Shown here one piece after another: positions 31,693 through 44,238 of a stretch of 64,000 nucleotides of DNA. The number at the start of each line of letters is the position of its first letter. The first letter of the stretch is position 1. The notes beneath the pieces were generated by a model, which worked only from the letters and a program-made list of their open reading frames with translations, ran no database searches and had not been told where the DNA came from. The translations under genes and the position numbers were made by a program. The stretch comes from Apiospora phragmitis. Lineage: Eukaryota > Ascomycota > Sordariomycetes > Amphisphaeriales > Apiosporaceae. Location of the stretch: positions 3,018,501 to 3,082,500 of the forward strand of contig JAQQWL010000006.1 of NCBI GenBank assembly GCA_038363925.1, given 5' to 3'.

Positions 31693-34491
31693 TCAAGGTA
31701 TCGTCGGCACCAACGTAACGATGACCCAATGCGCCACGGCGCGCTCGTCCTTGAGCGGCGTCCAGTGCACCACGAACGCCTCGTCGCCGCGGAACTTGGC
31801 GCTGCGCCACGTCTGCAGCCGGAGGTCGACGCTGATGGGGTGTCCAGCGCGGACGCAGCTGCGGACGCGGTTCTTGTAGTCGCCCGCCACCGCAGCCGCA
31901 GAGGGGCCGATCATGCAGCTCTTGAGGAACTTGAAGACGTCGGACCTGACTATCGCACTCTCGCGGATGCTGGCCCTACTGGCACTGTTGCTGCCACCGT
32001 CGAGCGCCGCCGTGCTGCTATTGTTGTTGCTGTAGCCCGCGGGGTGCAGCACGTCCGCGACCCCCTGGGAGTAGAAGTGGACCACAAACGAGTCGGCGTG
32101 CACGACGATGTACTTGGAGTAGGCCGTGTAGAACTCCTTGATCTGCGTTGGCAGGTCCTGGCCCTCCATCCGCCCCAACACCTCTTGCTCCATGCCGCTG
32201 CCTCCCGGCCCTCCCACATCGAACGAGGGTACGGACTTGAGCGGATTGGGATTGTTGTCGTTGCGCAAACCGAGGGCACGGAGCAGGGTTCGCGAGAAGG
32301 AGGTCCGTGGCTGCACCTGATTGTAACTGGCCTGGGACTGCTCGGTCCCGTCGGATTTTGACGTCGATAACACGCGCATCACGTCGGCACTATTATGGAT
32401 TGTGCTGGAGCAGTTGACCTGCCCTCCCAGCCAGAAGGCGACTTCCCCATTCTCACCTATGAGCGGAGCTTTGCAAGGCAGTCAGCCTCTCGGAAAGACA
32501 CAGATTGGCTCGAATTGGAGTATTGTCTCTCGACTTACCGATATAGAGCAGGTTCCAGAACGGGTCTCCGTTCTTTTTATAGTTGAGCAGCAGCTCGACT
32601 GCTTCCCTGCCTTCTATCATCGCGTTCCTTAGGCGTCGCACCGGCACGGGGTCGGTGAGCTTTCCCTGCAAGAACCGGCAATTCCGGGAAATGATCTCCG
32701 TGCGACTGTACCCAGTAACCTTGATCAGACCATCTGAAGCAAACACAACGGGGTTGTCGGCGAGACTGTGATACCACGTCGCATTAGTACGGTCGACTTA
32801 AAAGAGACATTGGCAGCCGCAAATTAACAGACGCACCTTGGGTTTGTTAAGCAAAAGCAGTCTCCAAGTCCTTGGAATTTTGACCGGTCGTTTGCCAGCG
32901 CCTTACTCGCGTTCAGAGTGAGTTGATGGTTAACAAATCGTGGATATATATCCGTGAAGACCAATTGCTCCACCAGCACTTCCATCTCCGTGAAGAGGGT
33001 TTCCATCACCGGCAGCTTCGTCATGACGATCGATTTCATCCTCTTGTGAACCTCCTTCAGCAGCTTCCCCGGCACGTTGAGCTGATGTGGCGACTGGTGC
33101 GTCATGTAAGTCTTGTGGATGCCCGTCATGATATCTGCGAGCTGGTTTAGGGTCGTATGGTACTGTTCAATCTGGGCCATTGTTAGCGACGCGATCCTCT
33201 GCAGCTAAACAGATCTTGTTGGGCCAACATACCTTTGCCAGAAACTCGACGTTTTCGCTGCATACACGATTCTCGCTGAACTTCAGAAGATGATTTGCTA
33301 TAGCGGGATTGTGCAGCACGACTTGGAACACCTGCTGGCTGAAGAAGTCGGGCAGCCGGCTTGAGCCACCACGGCTAAGACTCCCATTTTGCGAAGGGGC
33401 TTTCTTTATCGTGACACTCGGCCTCCTCCCCGACATCCCTGGCACCCCCGAAATTATAGAGCCGCCGCCATTTGCAGCTACCTGGGCGTCGCCACTGAAT
33501 TCGACCCAGTCGCCGTTCTCGTCGACGTAAGGAAGCACATGCACCGATGGATTTCGTAGGGGGGTTGGTGCCTGCTGTTGGTGTCAAACCGACCAAACTG
33601 TCCCATTCCATGTACCGTGTGTGAACGAGCCTGTGAAGCGGTCTTGGGTCGTTTGACAGTTGAGGTATTGCTGGCGGGTATGGATAAGCGGGACGATATG
33701 CTGGAGTAGCTGTTCCTCCGACGAGTCTCATATTGAGAGACAGCGTCTTCGTCTAGGCGAACGAACGCAACTGGTGTCGAGCTCATACTTCGATCAGGCT
33801 TCGAGTCGCTTTCCGGATCCTCGCCGTGTACGCTCCTGGTATTCGAGACGCCCGAGAGGGATGGTTCATATGGGGTCTTGGTAGCCTCGGAACCATTTCC
33901 ACCGCCGTTTGTCGGATTGGCATTGGCCATGGGGATGGGATGTGTCTCAAACTCGTTCCGCGGCTGCAGGTCGCTCTGCTCACTAGAGCGCGTTCGGCTC
34001 ATCATACTTCGGGGGCGCTCAATAATGGAAGACTGTCTCCTAGGAATGCGGATCAAACCGTTCTCTACCCTGGGCAAGTCTTTAGAGACCCGTAGTCGGG
34101 CTTCTCTTAATCGAATGAACGAATCTTGCTGCGAGGAGGATTCCGATTCGGCCGTATCGTATTGAGCCATGCTGGAAAGAGGCCCGGTCCGGCTAGTACT
34201 ACGATAATAATCGGAGGCTACAGATTTGGATCGGGAGGCGAGGCCGGATTCCCCATGATGTTGCTGGGATAAAGAAAGCGAGCTGCAGCGCTGGTAGCTC
34301 CCTCTGCCTACAATGGCCTGCTGTGCGGCTGCGATGGACCCGGCTGCGCTGCGATCCGTGAACGCTTGATTCGGTGGCCCCGGTTCAACATTGCTGTTGT
34401 CACCATTTATGTGAAGCGGGCGTACGGCAGCATCCGGGCTTTCATGCCAAGCCACTTCCTCGGCCTGCACTGGAAAGCCATCTGCAGCCAT
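31693..34491 (-). CDS. RGS-LOV blue-light photoreceptor-like protein, four exons, one apparent frameshift
   Basis: Exons 34491-33233, 33171-32837, 32765-32539 and 32468-31693 join in frame to about 865 residues once one base is restored. Residues 1-320 are disordered (Ser/Arg-rich). Residues ~365-530 are an RGS domain (LPDFFSQQVFQVVLHNPAIA, ENVEFLAK, then a helical block through FVNHQLTLNASKAL). Residues ~532-645 are a LOV-type PAS domain: DGLIKVTGYSRTEIISRNCRFLQG carries the adduct-forming Cys (about residue 561), NYKKNGDPFWNLLYI the flavin-contacting Asn, and VAFWLGGQVNCSSTIH the conserved Gln. The C-terminal ~210 residues include a basic helical stretch. RGS-LOV proteins such as Botrytis BcLOV4 bind FMN and associate with the plasma membrane on blue light; the RGS part suggests G-protein regulation. 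One G seems missing in the run opposite 33571. A 61-nt intron 1 with a GCTAAC branch supports the model. Confidence 0.9.
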
Positions 34492-36326
34492 TGCAGCATT
34501 AGTAAATAGAAGGGACAGATGCCTATAGGAATTGACGGATTATGGTGTTCATGACGACACGAGTCTAACAAAAAGCAGGCGGCATCAAAATGAGTAAGGA
34601 AAATAAAACCCAGGTAGTTCCACAAGGACTAGGAAGGGGAAGAAAAGGAAGAAGCCGACGAAGCAAGACGTGATCAGAAGCAACGTCTGGAACCAATTGT
34701 GGTGTAGTCCGGCCATGTGCGGCTTGATTTGGCATCCCTATGATGCCGGGATCTTCTTCGCGATTCGAAGCTTACATAGGGCATTTTCATAGGACTGCAT
34801 CCTGATGCAATGTGATATGCCAATCATGCGCAGAGTTATCCGTTGACTAGCAGCAAAGACCTACGCCTCGAGGCTTTCACTTCCATAAGGAGTATCACGG
34901 GCTTCAGTATAAACCTTATTGCCGTCGCGTCCTGATAGGCCTAGACCGTATGGCGTCGACAGCCATGGTAGAGATCAGCCCGCCAAGACCAACTTTGGAC
35001 AAGTAGATGCTGTGGGGGACGCGGCATAGTCCCCCTGATGTTGATCGCTGCCCGCCAGTGTCAGTTCGACTTCTGATTTGGTGGCCGACCCAAGCGGAAG
35101 AGGGCGGCGAGTGGCAAGGGGCGCGGAAACCTCTACAATTCCGGGGGGGAAAGGAGGCCCAACAAAGCTGCTTTGACTTTCCTGGGCCCGTGACGGCTAT
35201 TGAGTTCAAGAAGAAAACAGCAAGACAAAAAGCAACGAACAACTGAGTTTCTTCTGAAGGTTGTTGGTGTGGAATATTTATGTAGCTGACCGACGAGGTA
35301 GAAAGCAATGCAAATGCATGATGCAGTAAATGAATGCGTCACTGATCTTGACATTGACAATGCAACCTCGGGTGCAGTTCATCCATACCTCGTGAAGAAG
35401 GTTCATGGAAAGCCACAAAGGATTGAATACAGTAGCTATAACGGCTCGTTCCGGCTCTTACTGCTGGTCTCTCTTTACCTCGTGGGTAGCGTAACGCCCA
35501 GTCCTGATGAGGCGCCCGGGTGGGTTGATGCAGCAGAGTAGACCCCATCTTCAATTGCGGCAAGGAGCGATATAACGAAGGTCAATTGAAATGGAAATCA
35601 GACCATGGTCTTCTTGACGTGCTGGCGCCCTCTCCAAGCGCTGGGCGGTTAAAGTCGAAGGGGCCTGACCTGAAGCATGGACTGCGAAACTTGATTGTAA
35701 GAAGAAAGAGAGAGGACGATAAAAGGGCCCATTGGATTAAGCGCCTGGATTGTGGTTGAAGAAGTGTCACCCAGTCGATCTCTTTGTCTCGGGGCCATGC
35801 GCGACAAAGGACGGAGCACAGACCACCCGAACCGCCGGGCATCTGGTTGGTCCAGACGTCTCGAGAGATGCCCGATATAGAACCTCTCTTGTTTCAGCGG
35901 AGGTGATTGGCAAAAGAGCACTCGAATGGTCTCTTTGTGTTGGAAAACCTTCGTCCATCATGACATGAATGGGCGTGATCAACTCGTTTATATGGCTTCG
36001 AGGCCCGCCGTCGTTGGTCCTGGAACTTGTGCCTTCTTCTGCATCTATCTCTTCCCTACCGTTCTTTTCCTTTTGACTCGGTTTCCTCTACAAGCAACAG
36101 CAAACTCGATCAGGCACTGCGTGTCATCGGGCCTTTCCCCAGTCACATTCATACGATACATTCATAATTAGTATCTCTCATTAATTGTTGCTGATACCCA
36201 GACAGCACTTGGTTGGATTCTACTTAAAACCAAAACACCCAGTACAACATTCTTTAATCACTTACTGCCTCCATCTACCAACTCGTTCAGTACACCAAGA
36301 TTGGTTATACAGATACCGCCTTCGAG
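34492..36326. other. Divergent intergenic region, no gene seen
   Basis: About 1.8 kb between the RGS-LOV gene (minus) and the MARVEL-like gene (plus), holding both promoters. I see no convincing additional gene; short frames are unremarkable. Confidence 0.55.
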
Positions 36327-37019
36327 ATGGGCAAGTCCCATGCCAAAAGCAAAGTAACGGCTACCGCTACGACTTACGCCAGGAAGCAGGCGATGGACAA
36401 GGGGTTCCAAGTCATCAACCCGGCCCAAAAGTTTGAGCTCATTGCGCGTTGGATTGCCCGCGGCCTGCAGTTGATCTTCGCCCTCATCGTCGTCGGCTTC
36501 TACGCCCACCGTGTCGACGAAGACCGCAAGGCCGGCAAGTCTCAGTCGGCTGCCTGGTGTTTCGCCGTCGTCACCGCCGGGCTCTCGAGTATCACGACCG
36601 TGGTCTACAGTATCCCGTTCGTCATCAAATCCGCGAGGCTTTGGTCCTTTGACCTGTTCTTGTTCATCCTGTGGATCGCCACCTTTGGCACCTTCGCCGG
36701 CATCTTCCTGAAGCGCGAGAGCGGCACCAAGTACGAGGGCACGAGCGTCCGCGCCATGAAGGTTGCCGTCTGGCTTGATCTGGTCAACTGCATCTTCTGG
36801 CTGATCACCGGTGTCTATGGTTTCTGTCGCACATTCTGTTCGAGGTGGTTTGGCAACAAGATCGACCGCGTCTTCAAGAAGGGCGAGCAGAAAGTGGGCG
36901 AGGGGATTGACCTTGGGTTCGATGGAGCCCGAGATGGCGTTCGAGGAGCATTTTCGAAAAAGAAGCAGCAGCAGCAGCAGCCAATGCCGACCCAGCCCTC
37001 ACAGGTTTACATGGTGTAA
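36327..37019 (+). CDS. MARVEL-like four-helix membrane protein
   Basis: This is an intronless gene of 230 residues. Four hydrophobic segments are visible: WIARGLQLIFALIVVGFYA, WCFAVVTAGLSSITTVVYSI, LFLFILWIATFGTFAGIFL and AVWLDLVNCIFWLITGVYGF. The spacing, with a charged loop after the first and a short loop between two and three, matches the MARVEL fold found in fungal eisosome and membrane-organising proteins. The N-terminus is basic (KSHAKSKVTATATTYARK) and the C-terminal tail (residues ~180-230) is amphipathic and basic and includes a five-Gln run encoded by CAG repeats at 36965-36979. It probably sits in the plasma membrane or a membrane compartment; no specific function is assigned. The frame is intact. 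Confidence 0.8.
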   Translation: MGKSHAKSKVTATATTYARKQAMDKGFQVINPAQKFELIARWIARGLQLIFALIVVGFYAHRVDEDRKAGKSQSAAWCFAVVTAGLSSITTVVYSIPFVIKSARLWSFDLFLFILWIATFGTFAGIFLKRESGTKYEGTSVRAMKVAVWLDLVNCIFWLITGVYGFCRTFCSRWFGNKIDRVFKKGEQKVGEGIDLGFDGARDGVRGAFSKKKQQQQQPMPTQPSQVYMV

Positions 37020-38741
37020 TCCAGGACGGCTGTAGCCCGGCGCCAGCGTCCTTTGGAAATATCGTTTGTTGCATAGTTGAAGGCGCTTGGCGTTTCCCTA
37101 CATGGGATTTGGACCCCACGGGGAATTATATAAGTAATGCACATTTCATACTGGTTGTACGGTTCGTCCCTTCCGGTAGCAAATCCAATACACCACTCGT
37201 AAGTGCTCACCCTTGTGAATGTCAACATTGTTGTAACAGAGACCCAGCAACGTGTGAGTCCGGATACATACAGTGGCAAAAGCGATACTTGTGGTTCGTG
37301 CCTGGGGGGCAATGGCCTCCGGGTATGTATCAAGATAATGCTGCGCCATTTTGCTTTCCGACAATGTTGAAGACGACATGCAAGACTCGTACGTAGAGAC
37401 GTAGCACAAATATGGCTGGGGCTCAACGCCGACCGCGGGGAAACCATAGGGCAAGCAGCCATCAGAAGTCCAGGAGCCAATGACAGGTTGTGTAGAACCC
37501 CTGACCTTTCGTCAGCCCTCCACGAGTATTAAAGCTGATTAGTGCATCGGAATACCTCGTCCGCCATTTTGGTTACTTCAGATCTGTGTGAGTGGAACTC
37601 AGCTCATCTCCAGTCGCCCTTGTTTCTGTCGAAAGTGCTATCGCATGTCCTTTGGGGAAAAGAGCGAGCTTCAAATGCCTGCAAGATAGAGTGGTTGGTT
37701 CACGTGCAAGAGGACAAGGCGGCACGAGACCAGTGGTAAAGCGAATGTTTTCGGCAGGTAAGTTGAAATGCGGGGGGCTGTCTGTGTGACTGAGCTAGAG
37801 TGTAGGGGGCCCTCAGCCTACAGCCTACCCCAGCTCATCGAGTAGGTTCAATAGTGTGCCGGCTTCCGTTGATTGAGTATGAGTAACACATAATTGACGT
37901 TCTGGCAGCTGAGGTTATGATAAAATAGAATACAGTCATGCATGCAATGTAACCCGAGTCCTGAGTCCCACCAATGTCTCTACACCGAACGAACTACATG
38001 CAAGGAACACGAGCATGACCTCGAACTCGGTTCAGTCAGGCCTTTTTGCAGGGACTTACGTACGCACAGGTGGGCTAATTTACCCGCCATCGACCAACTG
38101 ATTGGATCTGGCATCTCAGACAACGACGATCGTGCATTGCAGTGGAACGGAGCCTGCCAATATTTCGCCAAGCCTAACACCACAGCAGTACAGCAACGCA
38201 GCACAGCGTCAGTCAGCGGCTGAAGCGGCTTGGCGGCTCAGCTTCCTGTGCTTTGTTTGTGGTGGCACTGTCGACTGCTGGGTAGGCGACAACGACCACT
38301 AAACGACCGGTGCATGATCGTCTCTGGTGGGTGGTCGGCACACACCGCCGCCGTGCGGGCCAGCTCAGTGACGCAATACTATTTTTACGATGGAGGCAAG
38401 AGGTTAGGTTGCAAAGGGGCCCTTTTGCTTGCCACATCACCACCAACAGCCCGCAGCTATCTGCATGCCCATGTCTCGCTTGTCTAACACGACAAGGCAC
38501 TGATATGGTGGTCAGCTGGATCATGTGGAGGGCTGAATGAAATGGGGGGCTAGTCAGCAGAGCAGATCTCACTTTACGCCCTCAAATACATAACCTAGGT
38601 AGCACAGGCACCACCTCGCTCGCTCATTTAGAGCTTCGCTAGGACGGACCGGGCTGAAGCATGATTATGTCCATTGCACTATACTACCTATACTCTACAA
38701 CGGTGTTGCTGATACTCTTCACCACCGCCACCGCCACCATC
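37020..38741. other. Long intergenic region, no gene seen
   Basis: About 1.7 kb between two plus-strand genes. It contains only short, unrelated open frames. Any ATG from 38661 onward could belong to the next gene. Confidence 0.5.
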
Positions 38742-40587
38742 ATGGGCCTCTCGCTAGTTTCGCGTGCACGCGACCGCGGCTGCGCATCGTCTACGCACAA
38801 GACGCCAACCCCCACTGCCGCCAACACCGGCCGGCAACGGTCGCGTTTCAACGCCGTCACCGAGGCCCGGGCCGCCCAGAACATGACGGGCGACCACACC
38901 GCCTTCTTCGGCTCGCAGGTCGGCGGCGAGTCCGTCATCAATTATAGCTACACCGATACGCCCTTTACGCTGCTCATGTGGGACATATACTATTTCTTCT
39001 ATTTCGCCTGGGCCTTGCCGTGGGTCATATGGCCGCTCCGGCCCTGCCACGGTGGCCACTTCGACGAGATGTCTTTCAGCCCTTCCAACATGTGGTGTCT
39101 CTTCATCCATGGGGTCCTGATCATTTTGCAACTCGGGTTTATCTTGACACTGCCTCTGTTGGTGTTCCTTCCGGTCTGGACGGCCATCTTGTGGATGGGC
39201 TTCTTCGCGACCGTCAACTGGGCTCTGTGCCTCACGCTCAACGGCCCCGAGTTGACCTATCACTCCGACCCCATGTACGCCGAGGCGAAAGAGGAGCACG
39301 CGCATGAGAGCTGGATCTTCATAAATGGCGTCGCCTGCGGGTAAGTCATCCTCACGTCGTAGACATGCTCCTTTCATTTTACGTCATACTAACTGGTCAA
39401 ACAGCGAGGCCTGGTTGCTGAGCAACATTAACCGCCTTGCCCTGACATTTGGCCGTCCCGTCATGGGAATCCACAACAAGACCGATGGTATCATCTTTGA
39501 CGTTGTCGAATGCCTTGTGCAGCGCAACCTGAGCTATGCAACCCGCGACGTTCGGGAAGCCTACCGGACCGTGAAGCAGGAGCTGTACAACCCGGCAAAG
39601 TCCAAGGTCATCTTCATCCTGCATAGCCAGGGGGCCATCGAGGGCAGCATGGTGTTGGACTGGCTACTGCAGGAGATGCCCCAGGATATCCTTTCGAAGC
39701 TGGAGGTCTACACCTTCGGCGCGGCGGCCAACCACATGAACTCGCCGACGAAGCACGTCGCAAGCCAGACAGCCCAGCAAAAGAACCCTACCTCCCTGAC
39801 CACCACAGATATGACCCTGACAAAAGGCCCCCTCCACGGCTCGCCGGTTCAGATGCGCACCCCATCGAGCAGCCAACACGAACACGACACCCGCCCACCG
39901 ACCCCGCCCACCGTAGCCAGCGACCAGATCAGCCCCTCGGCCCTACCGCAACAGCAGGAGCCGGAGTCGCAGCAAGTCCTGCGCGCCTCGTCCCTCGTGC
40001 CGGCGTGCGACCGCGTCATCGGCCACATCGAGCACTACGCCCATACGACCGACTTCGTCGCCCTCTGGGGCGTGCTGCACTTCGTCACGAGCGAGCGCGC
40101 CTCGGCGCTGATCCCGCGCTTCATCGGCCGCGTCTTCTCGCGCACCTCGTCGCGCGGCGGCCACCAGTTCTGCCAGCACTACCTCGACGGCATGTTCCCG
40201 CTGCGGCGCGGCGCCGACGGCCACGCCATCGTCGCGGCGGCCGACGGCGGCGGCTGCGACGAGGACAACAACGACTTCATGGAGAGCGTCGTCGAGCGCG
40301 GCGGCCGCGGCACCGAGGGCGAGGACGCGCGCGAAGGCTTCGCCAACAGCTGGGCCCTGCTCGAGCTCGCCGGCAAGCGCGAGGGCTCGGGCGACCTCGC
40401 CCACCCCGAGGTCGCCGTCCACGGCAGCTTCCATGGCCAGCTCTCGGCGCACCTCGATGATGGTCGCGACGTCAAGGTCAAGGACCTCAGCCGGCTCTGG
40501 CAGTACGTCAATGGCAAGTCCCCACCCGAGCTGCCCAGGGGCATGGTGCCGGATGCGGATGGTGTCGTGAGGGCGGGGACCCTATAG
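38742..40587 (+). CDS. Membrane alpha/beta hydrolase with low-complexity insert
   Basis: Exons 38742-39340 and 39405-40587 (GTAAGT donor, TACTAAC branch, AACAG acceptor) join in frame to 593 residues. Residues ~85-180 hold hydrophobic segments (FTLLMWDIYYFFYFAWALPWVIW, LFIHGVLIILQLGFILTLPLL, WTAILWMGFFATVNWALCL). The second half has a lipase-like core with FDVVECLVQRN and the nucleophile elbow VIFILHSQGAIEG. A disordered Pro/Gln/Ser insert of about 90 residues separates the elbow from the later core (VIGHIEHYAHTTDFVALWG, with Asp and His candidates). Fungal proteins of this kind are usually annotated as putative membrane hydrolases without a known substrate. An in-frame ATG at 38661 would add 27 hydrophobic residues; the ATG at 38742 has better context. 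The 3' half is extremely G+C-rich. Confidence 0.75.
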
Positions 40588-41195
40588 GAGAGGTTTGCTG
40601 GATGATGTCTGTGTGTGTGCGTTTGGATGCTTTTGGTTCTCTCTCGCCTATACCCTATCCGCCTTCTTGTTTTGTCTTGGTTCAGGTTTAAGCGAGTAAG
40701 CGATTATCTACCTATATATCCCTCTTGCATGGTTGGCGTACTGCTTTCACACCTATATATACACTTTGAGATAGATTACGAGTATTGATAGACCAACCCT
40801 AGCCCCTAGGATTTGGTACAGATTGCTGTCTTTCTACATAGCTTTGGATACTCGGCGAATAAAGAACTATCTCGTTACCAGCTATGGCGTTCGTGCTCCT
40901 TGAGATAAAATTCAACACAGCCGATCATTCGCGCTTTGGTTGACTTAATTGCCGTTATTAAGTCGTAATAAAAAGTCGGCTCAGGTATATAAGAGTATGA
41001 TCGGAACAAAACTGAGCTTTCGAATACCGTTTTAAACGTCTCGAAAATTGCTGGTAATTGCGAGTTACCCGAACAGTAAGCATATAGTAGGTAAGTGGTA
41101 TAAACTATCTTAAGAAGCGGGATAATTGCCAACTAATTCATTGCCAACTAGTCCATTGCCGGCCATCGATCCCCTCGTACTGACCACCATCATCA
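40588..41195. other. Intergenic between convergent genes
   Basis: About 610 bp with the 3' ends of two convergent genes. Nothing recognised. Confidence 0.6.
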
Positions 41196-42907
41196 TCATA
41201 TCTTGACTCGAAACCCAGTCCCATCCCGCTTCTGCCTCACGACCCTCGCGCAGATAATCAAACACATCCCCAACAACAGCGAACAGCCCGTGAAAGTCTG
41301 CGCTCCCCAGTACTCGCCCCCCGACGCCGCGATGATGGCGCCCGCGATGGGGTTGCCCGTAAGCACGGCAAAGCTGACAATCGTGAACACCATGCCCATG
41401 CGGGTGCCGCGCTTGCGGAGGTCGGTCGTCAGGCTGCTGAGCCCCGCGGGGAACAGCGACTGGATCCCGCCCGCCGCGATACCGTAGAAGACGGACCAGG
41501 CGTAGAGCTGGGCAGGCGTGCCGACGGCCATCCACGACAGCAGGGCGATGCCGGTGATGAGGCAGGTCGGGATCAGCAGGTTCAGGGGCCCGACACGGTC
41601 GGCCAAGTAGTTGGGGCCCAGCCGGCCGATGACGCCGACGCCGTTGGTCAGCAGGAGCAGATTGAGCGAGTCGGGGTAGGAGAGACTGGGGTGCATCTCC
41701 AGATCGCTGCGCGCGAACGAGGACAGGTAGTAGAAGCCGAAGTAAACAGCCCAGAAGTTCTAGTAGTATCCTTTAGCGTTAGTGCTTGCTTGTTTCGGAC
41801 TCGGCCTAGATGCAATGACCGTCTTCCCCCTTTCTATAGTTGGCAATTGGATAGTTGATTTAATGAGATATATGGCTACCCTCATCACAGTGAAGGAGCG
41901 TGTATAGGAAACTATCGAAAAAGGGCGACTGAAAAGGAAAAAGGGGTTCAGGCCTGACTCACAAAGAACATGCCAATGGCAAAGAACGTGTACTCGAGCT
42001 CGCGAAACGCCGACCACTCGACCAAGCTACCCGTCGTGCGCGGCGGCAGGCGCGCCCGCATGAAGAAGTTGGCAAAGAGGCACGTGGCCAGTTGCACGAA
42101 GCCGATGGCGCGCACGGTCCAGCCAAAGCCGATGGCGCGCAGCAGCTGGCGGGCCATGGCGGGGAAGATCAGGCCGCCCGTGACGGAGCCGCTGGCGGTG
42201 ATGCCGATGGCGAGCGAGCGCCGCTTGTCGAAGTAGGTCGACACGACCGAGATGGCCGGCGTGAAGAGGCAGCCCGAGCCGAGGCCCATGCACAGGCCCT
42301 GGGACAGCAGGAGCTGCCAGTAGCTCGTCGCGGCCGACGTGGTGAAGATGCCGAGCACCAGGAAGAAGGTGCCGCAGGCCAGGACGGGGCGGAAGAAGCC
42401 CGCGTCGGTGATGCGGCCGGCGAAGGTGCCGATGAAGAAGGTCAGGAAGACCTGGATCGAGCCGATCCACGAGACTTCCGAGGGCGACCGACCCAGCAGG
42501 TTGGTGTAGTATGTCTGGAAGACGCCGAAGGAGTTGATGAACCCCCACGTATTCATCACTACAAGATGTGCACATAGGCAGGCGAGCCAAGCGGCTTTCC
42601 CGCCGTCGGGTGGCGGCCCAGGGTTCCAACTGGACTTGGTCGAGATCCTGCTAAGCACTCGGTTCATTGTCCCTGCGACACCACTGGCCTCCGTGTCTAA
42701 GACGGCTGGCTCAGGCTCAACTCGCCAATTCTCGTTGGCATCTTGAGTCTGATGCCCTTCGCTTGCGACTTTTCTTGGTCCTTGGTCAGTATCGCCAGTG
42801 CCACCTGGTCCAGACCGCTTGATCCCATCTTGCTTTTCAACGTCCACAGGCAAGTCTTCAGCTGCAGTAGACCCGTTCGACGAGGCAGACGACGGCATGG
42901 GCTCCAT
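41196..42907 (-). CDS. MFS transporter, monocarboxylate-transporter-like, two exons
   Basis: Exon 1 runs 42907-41963 and exon 2 41759-41196; the 203-nt intron has GTGAGT and CTAG ends and joins in frame to 502 residues. After a disordered N-terminus of about 105 residues come the first helices and the MCT-family marker PPPDGGKAAWLACLCAHLVVMNTWGFINSFGVFQTYY; later parts show AGRITDAGFF, a loop-like FDKRRSLAIGITASGSVTGGL and the second six-helix bundle (NLLLLTNGVGVIGRLGPNYLADR, AGGIQSLFPAGLSSLTTDLRKRGTRMGM). It should export or import a small carboxylate-like or related metabolite at the plasma membrane; fungal MCT homologues also include riboflavin and nicotinate transporters, so the substrate is open. 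No frameshift is seen. The first-exon end is typical of an Mch-type transporter. Confidence 0.85.
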
Positions 42908-44238
42908 CTCAAATTCAATACTCGCATATAGCTTGTGGCCCTTGTTGAGCGAGTGACGAGTACACGGGCAGAAAAATCGAGATTATAAGTTGAGGTATAT
43001 GATGGTTTTGGATGATGGCAGCGAAAGCGATCTAGTGGTTAGCCGTGACTGAATGAGAGGCAGTAGCGATGGAGGTTATTTGTATACGGATGCCATCAGA
43101 GACATGGGAGTCACTCGCGCAAACGGCTGCCGAGACGGCGGAAGTTCAAGTAAAAGCGACACCAGGAGCAGCCGCTTCGATAGCCCACACTCCTCCACCC
43201 ACCCCATATCGGCGCCCTTTGACACATGGCTTGACATACATACTGGGTTGGATGGTGTGTGGGTGAGCAAACTGCTAATCAGTAACGAGAGGAGATAGGT
43301 GGATGGCCGTGGGAATGTAGAGTAGTAGCGTGTCTGGTGGATATCGCCCATAAAGCGGGGTTGGTTCAGGGAGTCAATTTTCAAGTACCTATCGTGAGTC
43401 TAAAGAAATCTCTTGCGCGAGATCAAACCTCCGAGGGACCACATAATGAGCCCGTTGATCAGGTAGAACCTACTCATATCAGAACTCAGGCCGCATCTCA
43501 GATGCAAACCGCTGTTGATTACCTAAATTACCGGAGTCCGGCCGTGTCTTGTCTCCCATGATTGAGTCATTTCTAGTAAAGCAAATATACTTACTGAATG
43601 GCGGCCACAGCTAACCCACGTCCAACCCTTTGAAGTTTAGCCGGGGCAAACATTTGCTCATTATTCCCGGAATGAAGCCCGCCACCAGATGCGGCCCGGT
43701 CCTGTGTAACGATTTTGGTCCATATCATTCATGTGAACTCATGCATCTAATAATACGGCACCGATATCGCCCCAAGACTACCCGGCAGTTTACCGCAAGT
43801 CATCATGATTGATCCCGGCTGCCCGGTGCTCGGCAGTGGATCTATAGTCTTAGGCGGCGCCCTTCTAGCGACAGGCCTACATCTCATCAATCTCATCAAA
43901 TGTCAAAGCCCGAGGCTTGGATCCCAACCGCTGTGGCCGAACCCCCAAGACTTGCAATCACGATACTGGCATTCTGCTGTTGTCCCAACAAGACCATCAT
44001 CAGATTGTCTAATCTACCTAACTAAGCACTAAGCTTGACTTCTCAAGGTGAATTGCACCATCAAAATTGCGAGCTATCAGTTCCCATCCCCCTTCATCTC
44101 ATTACTCCGTGCTCCGAAGTGATAACTTTGAACGTGTCCCGTCTCGACCATCAAATATTCGTCAAAAAATCTCGACAACTCAGCAAATCAAGCAAAGTGT
44201 CTAAAGTCATGCTGATCTTACATGCCTCTCCCGTCTAC
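42908..44238. other. Intergenic, no gene seen
   Basis: About 1.3 kb between the MFS transporter start and the 3' end of the secreted low-complexity protein gene, both on the minus strand. It should contain the MFS promoter. No other gene is supported. Confidence 0.55.

Noticed and set aside
40005..40460. Arg-rich frames over the hydrolase 3' half
   Set aside because: Composition artefact of G+C-rich coding DNA; the hydrolase frame is the one with motifs.
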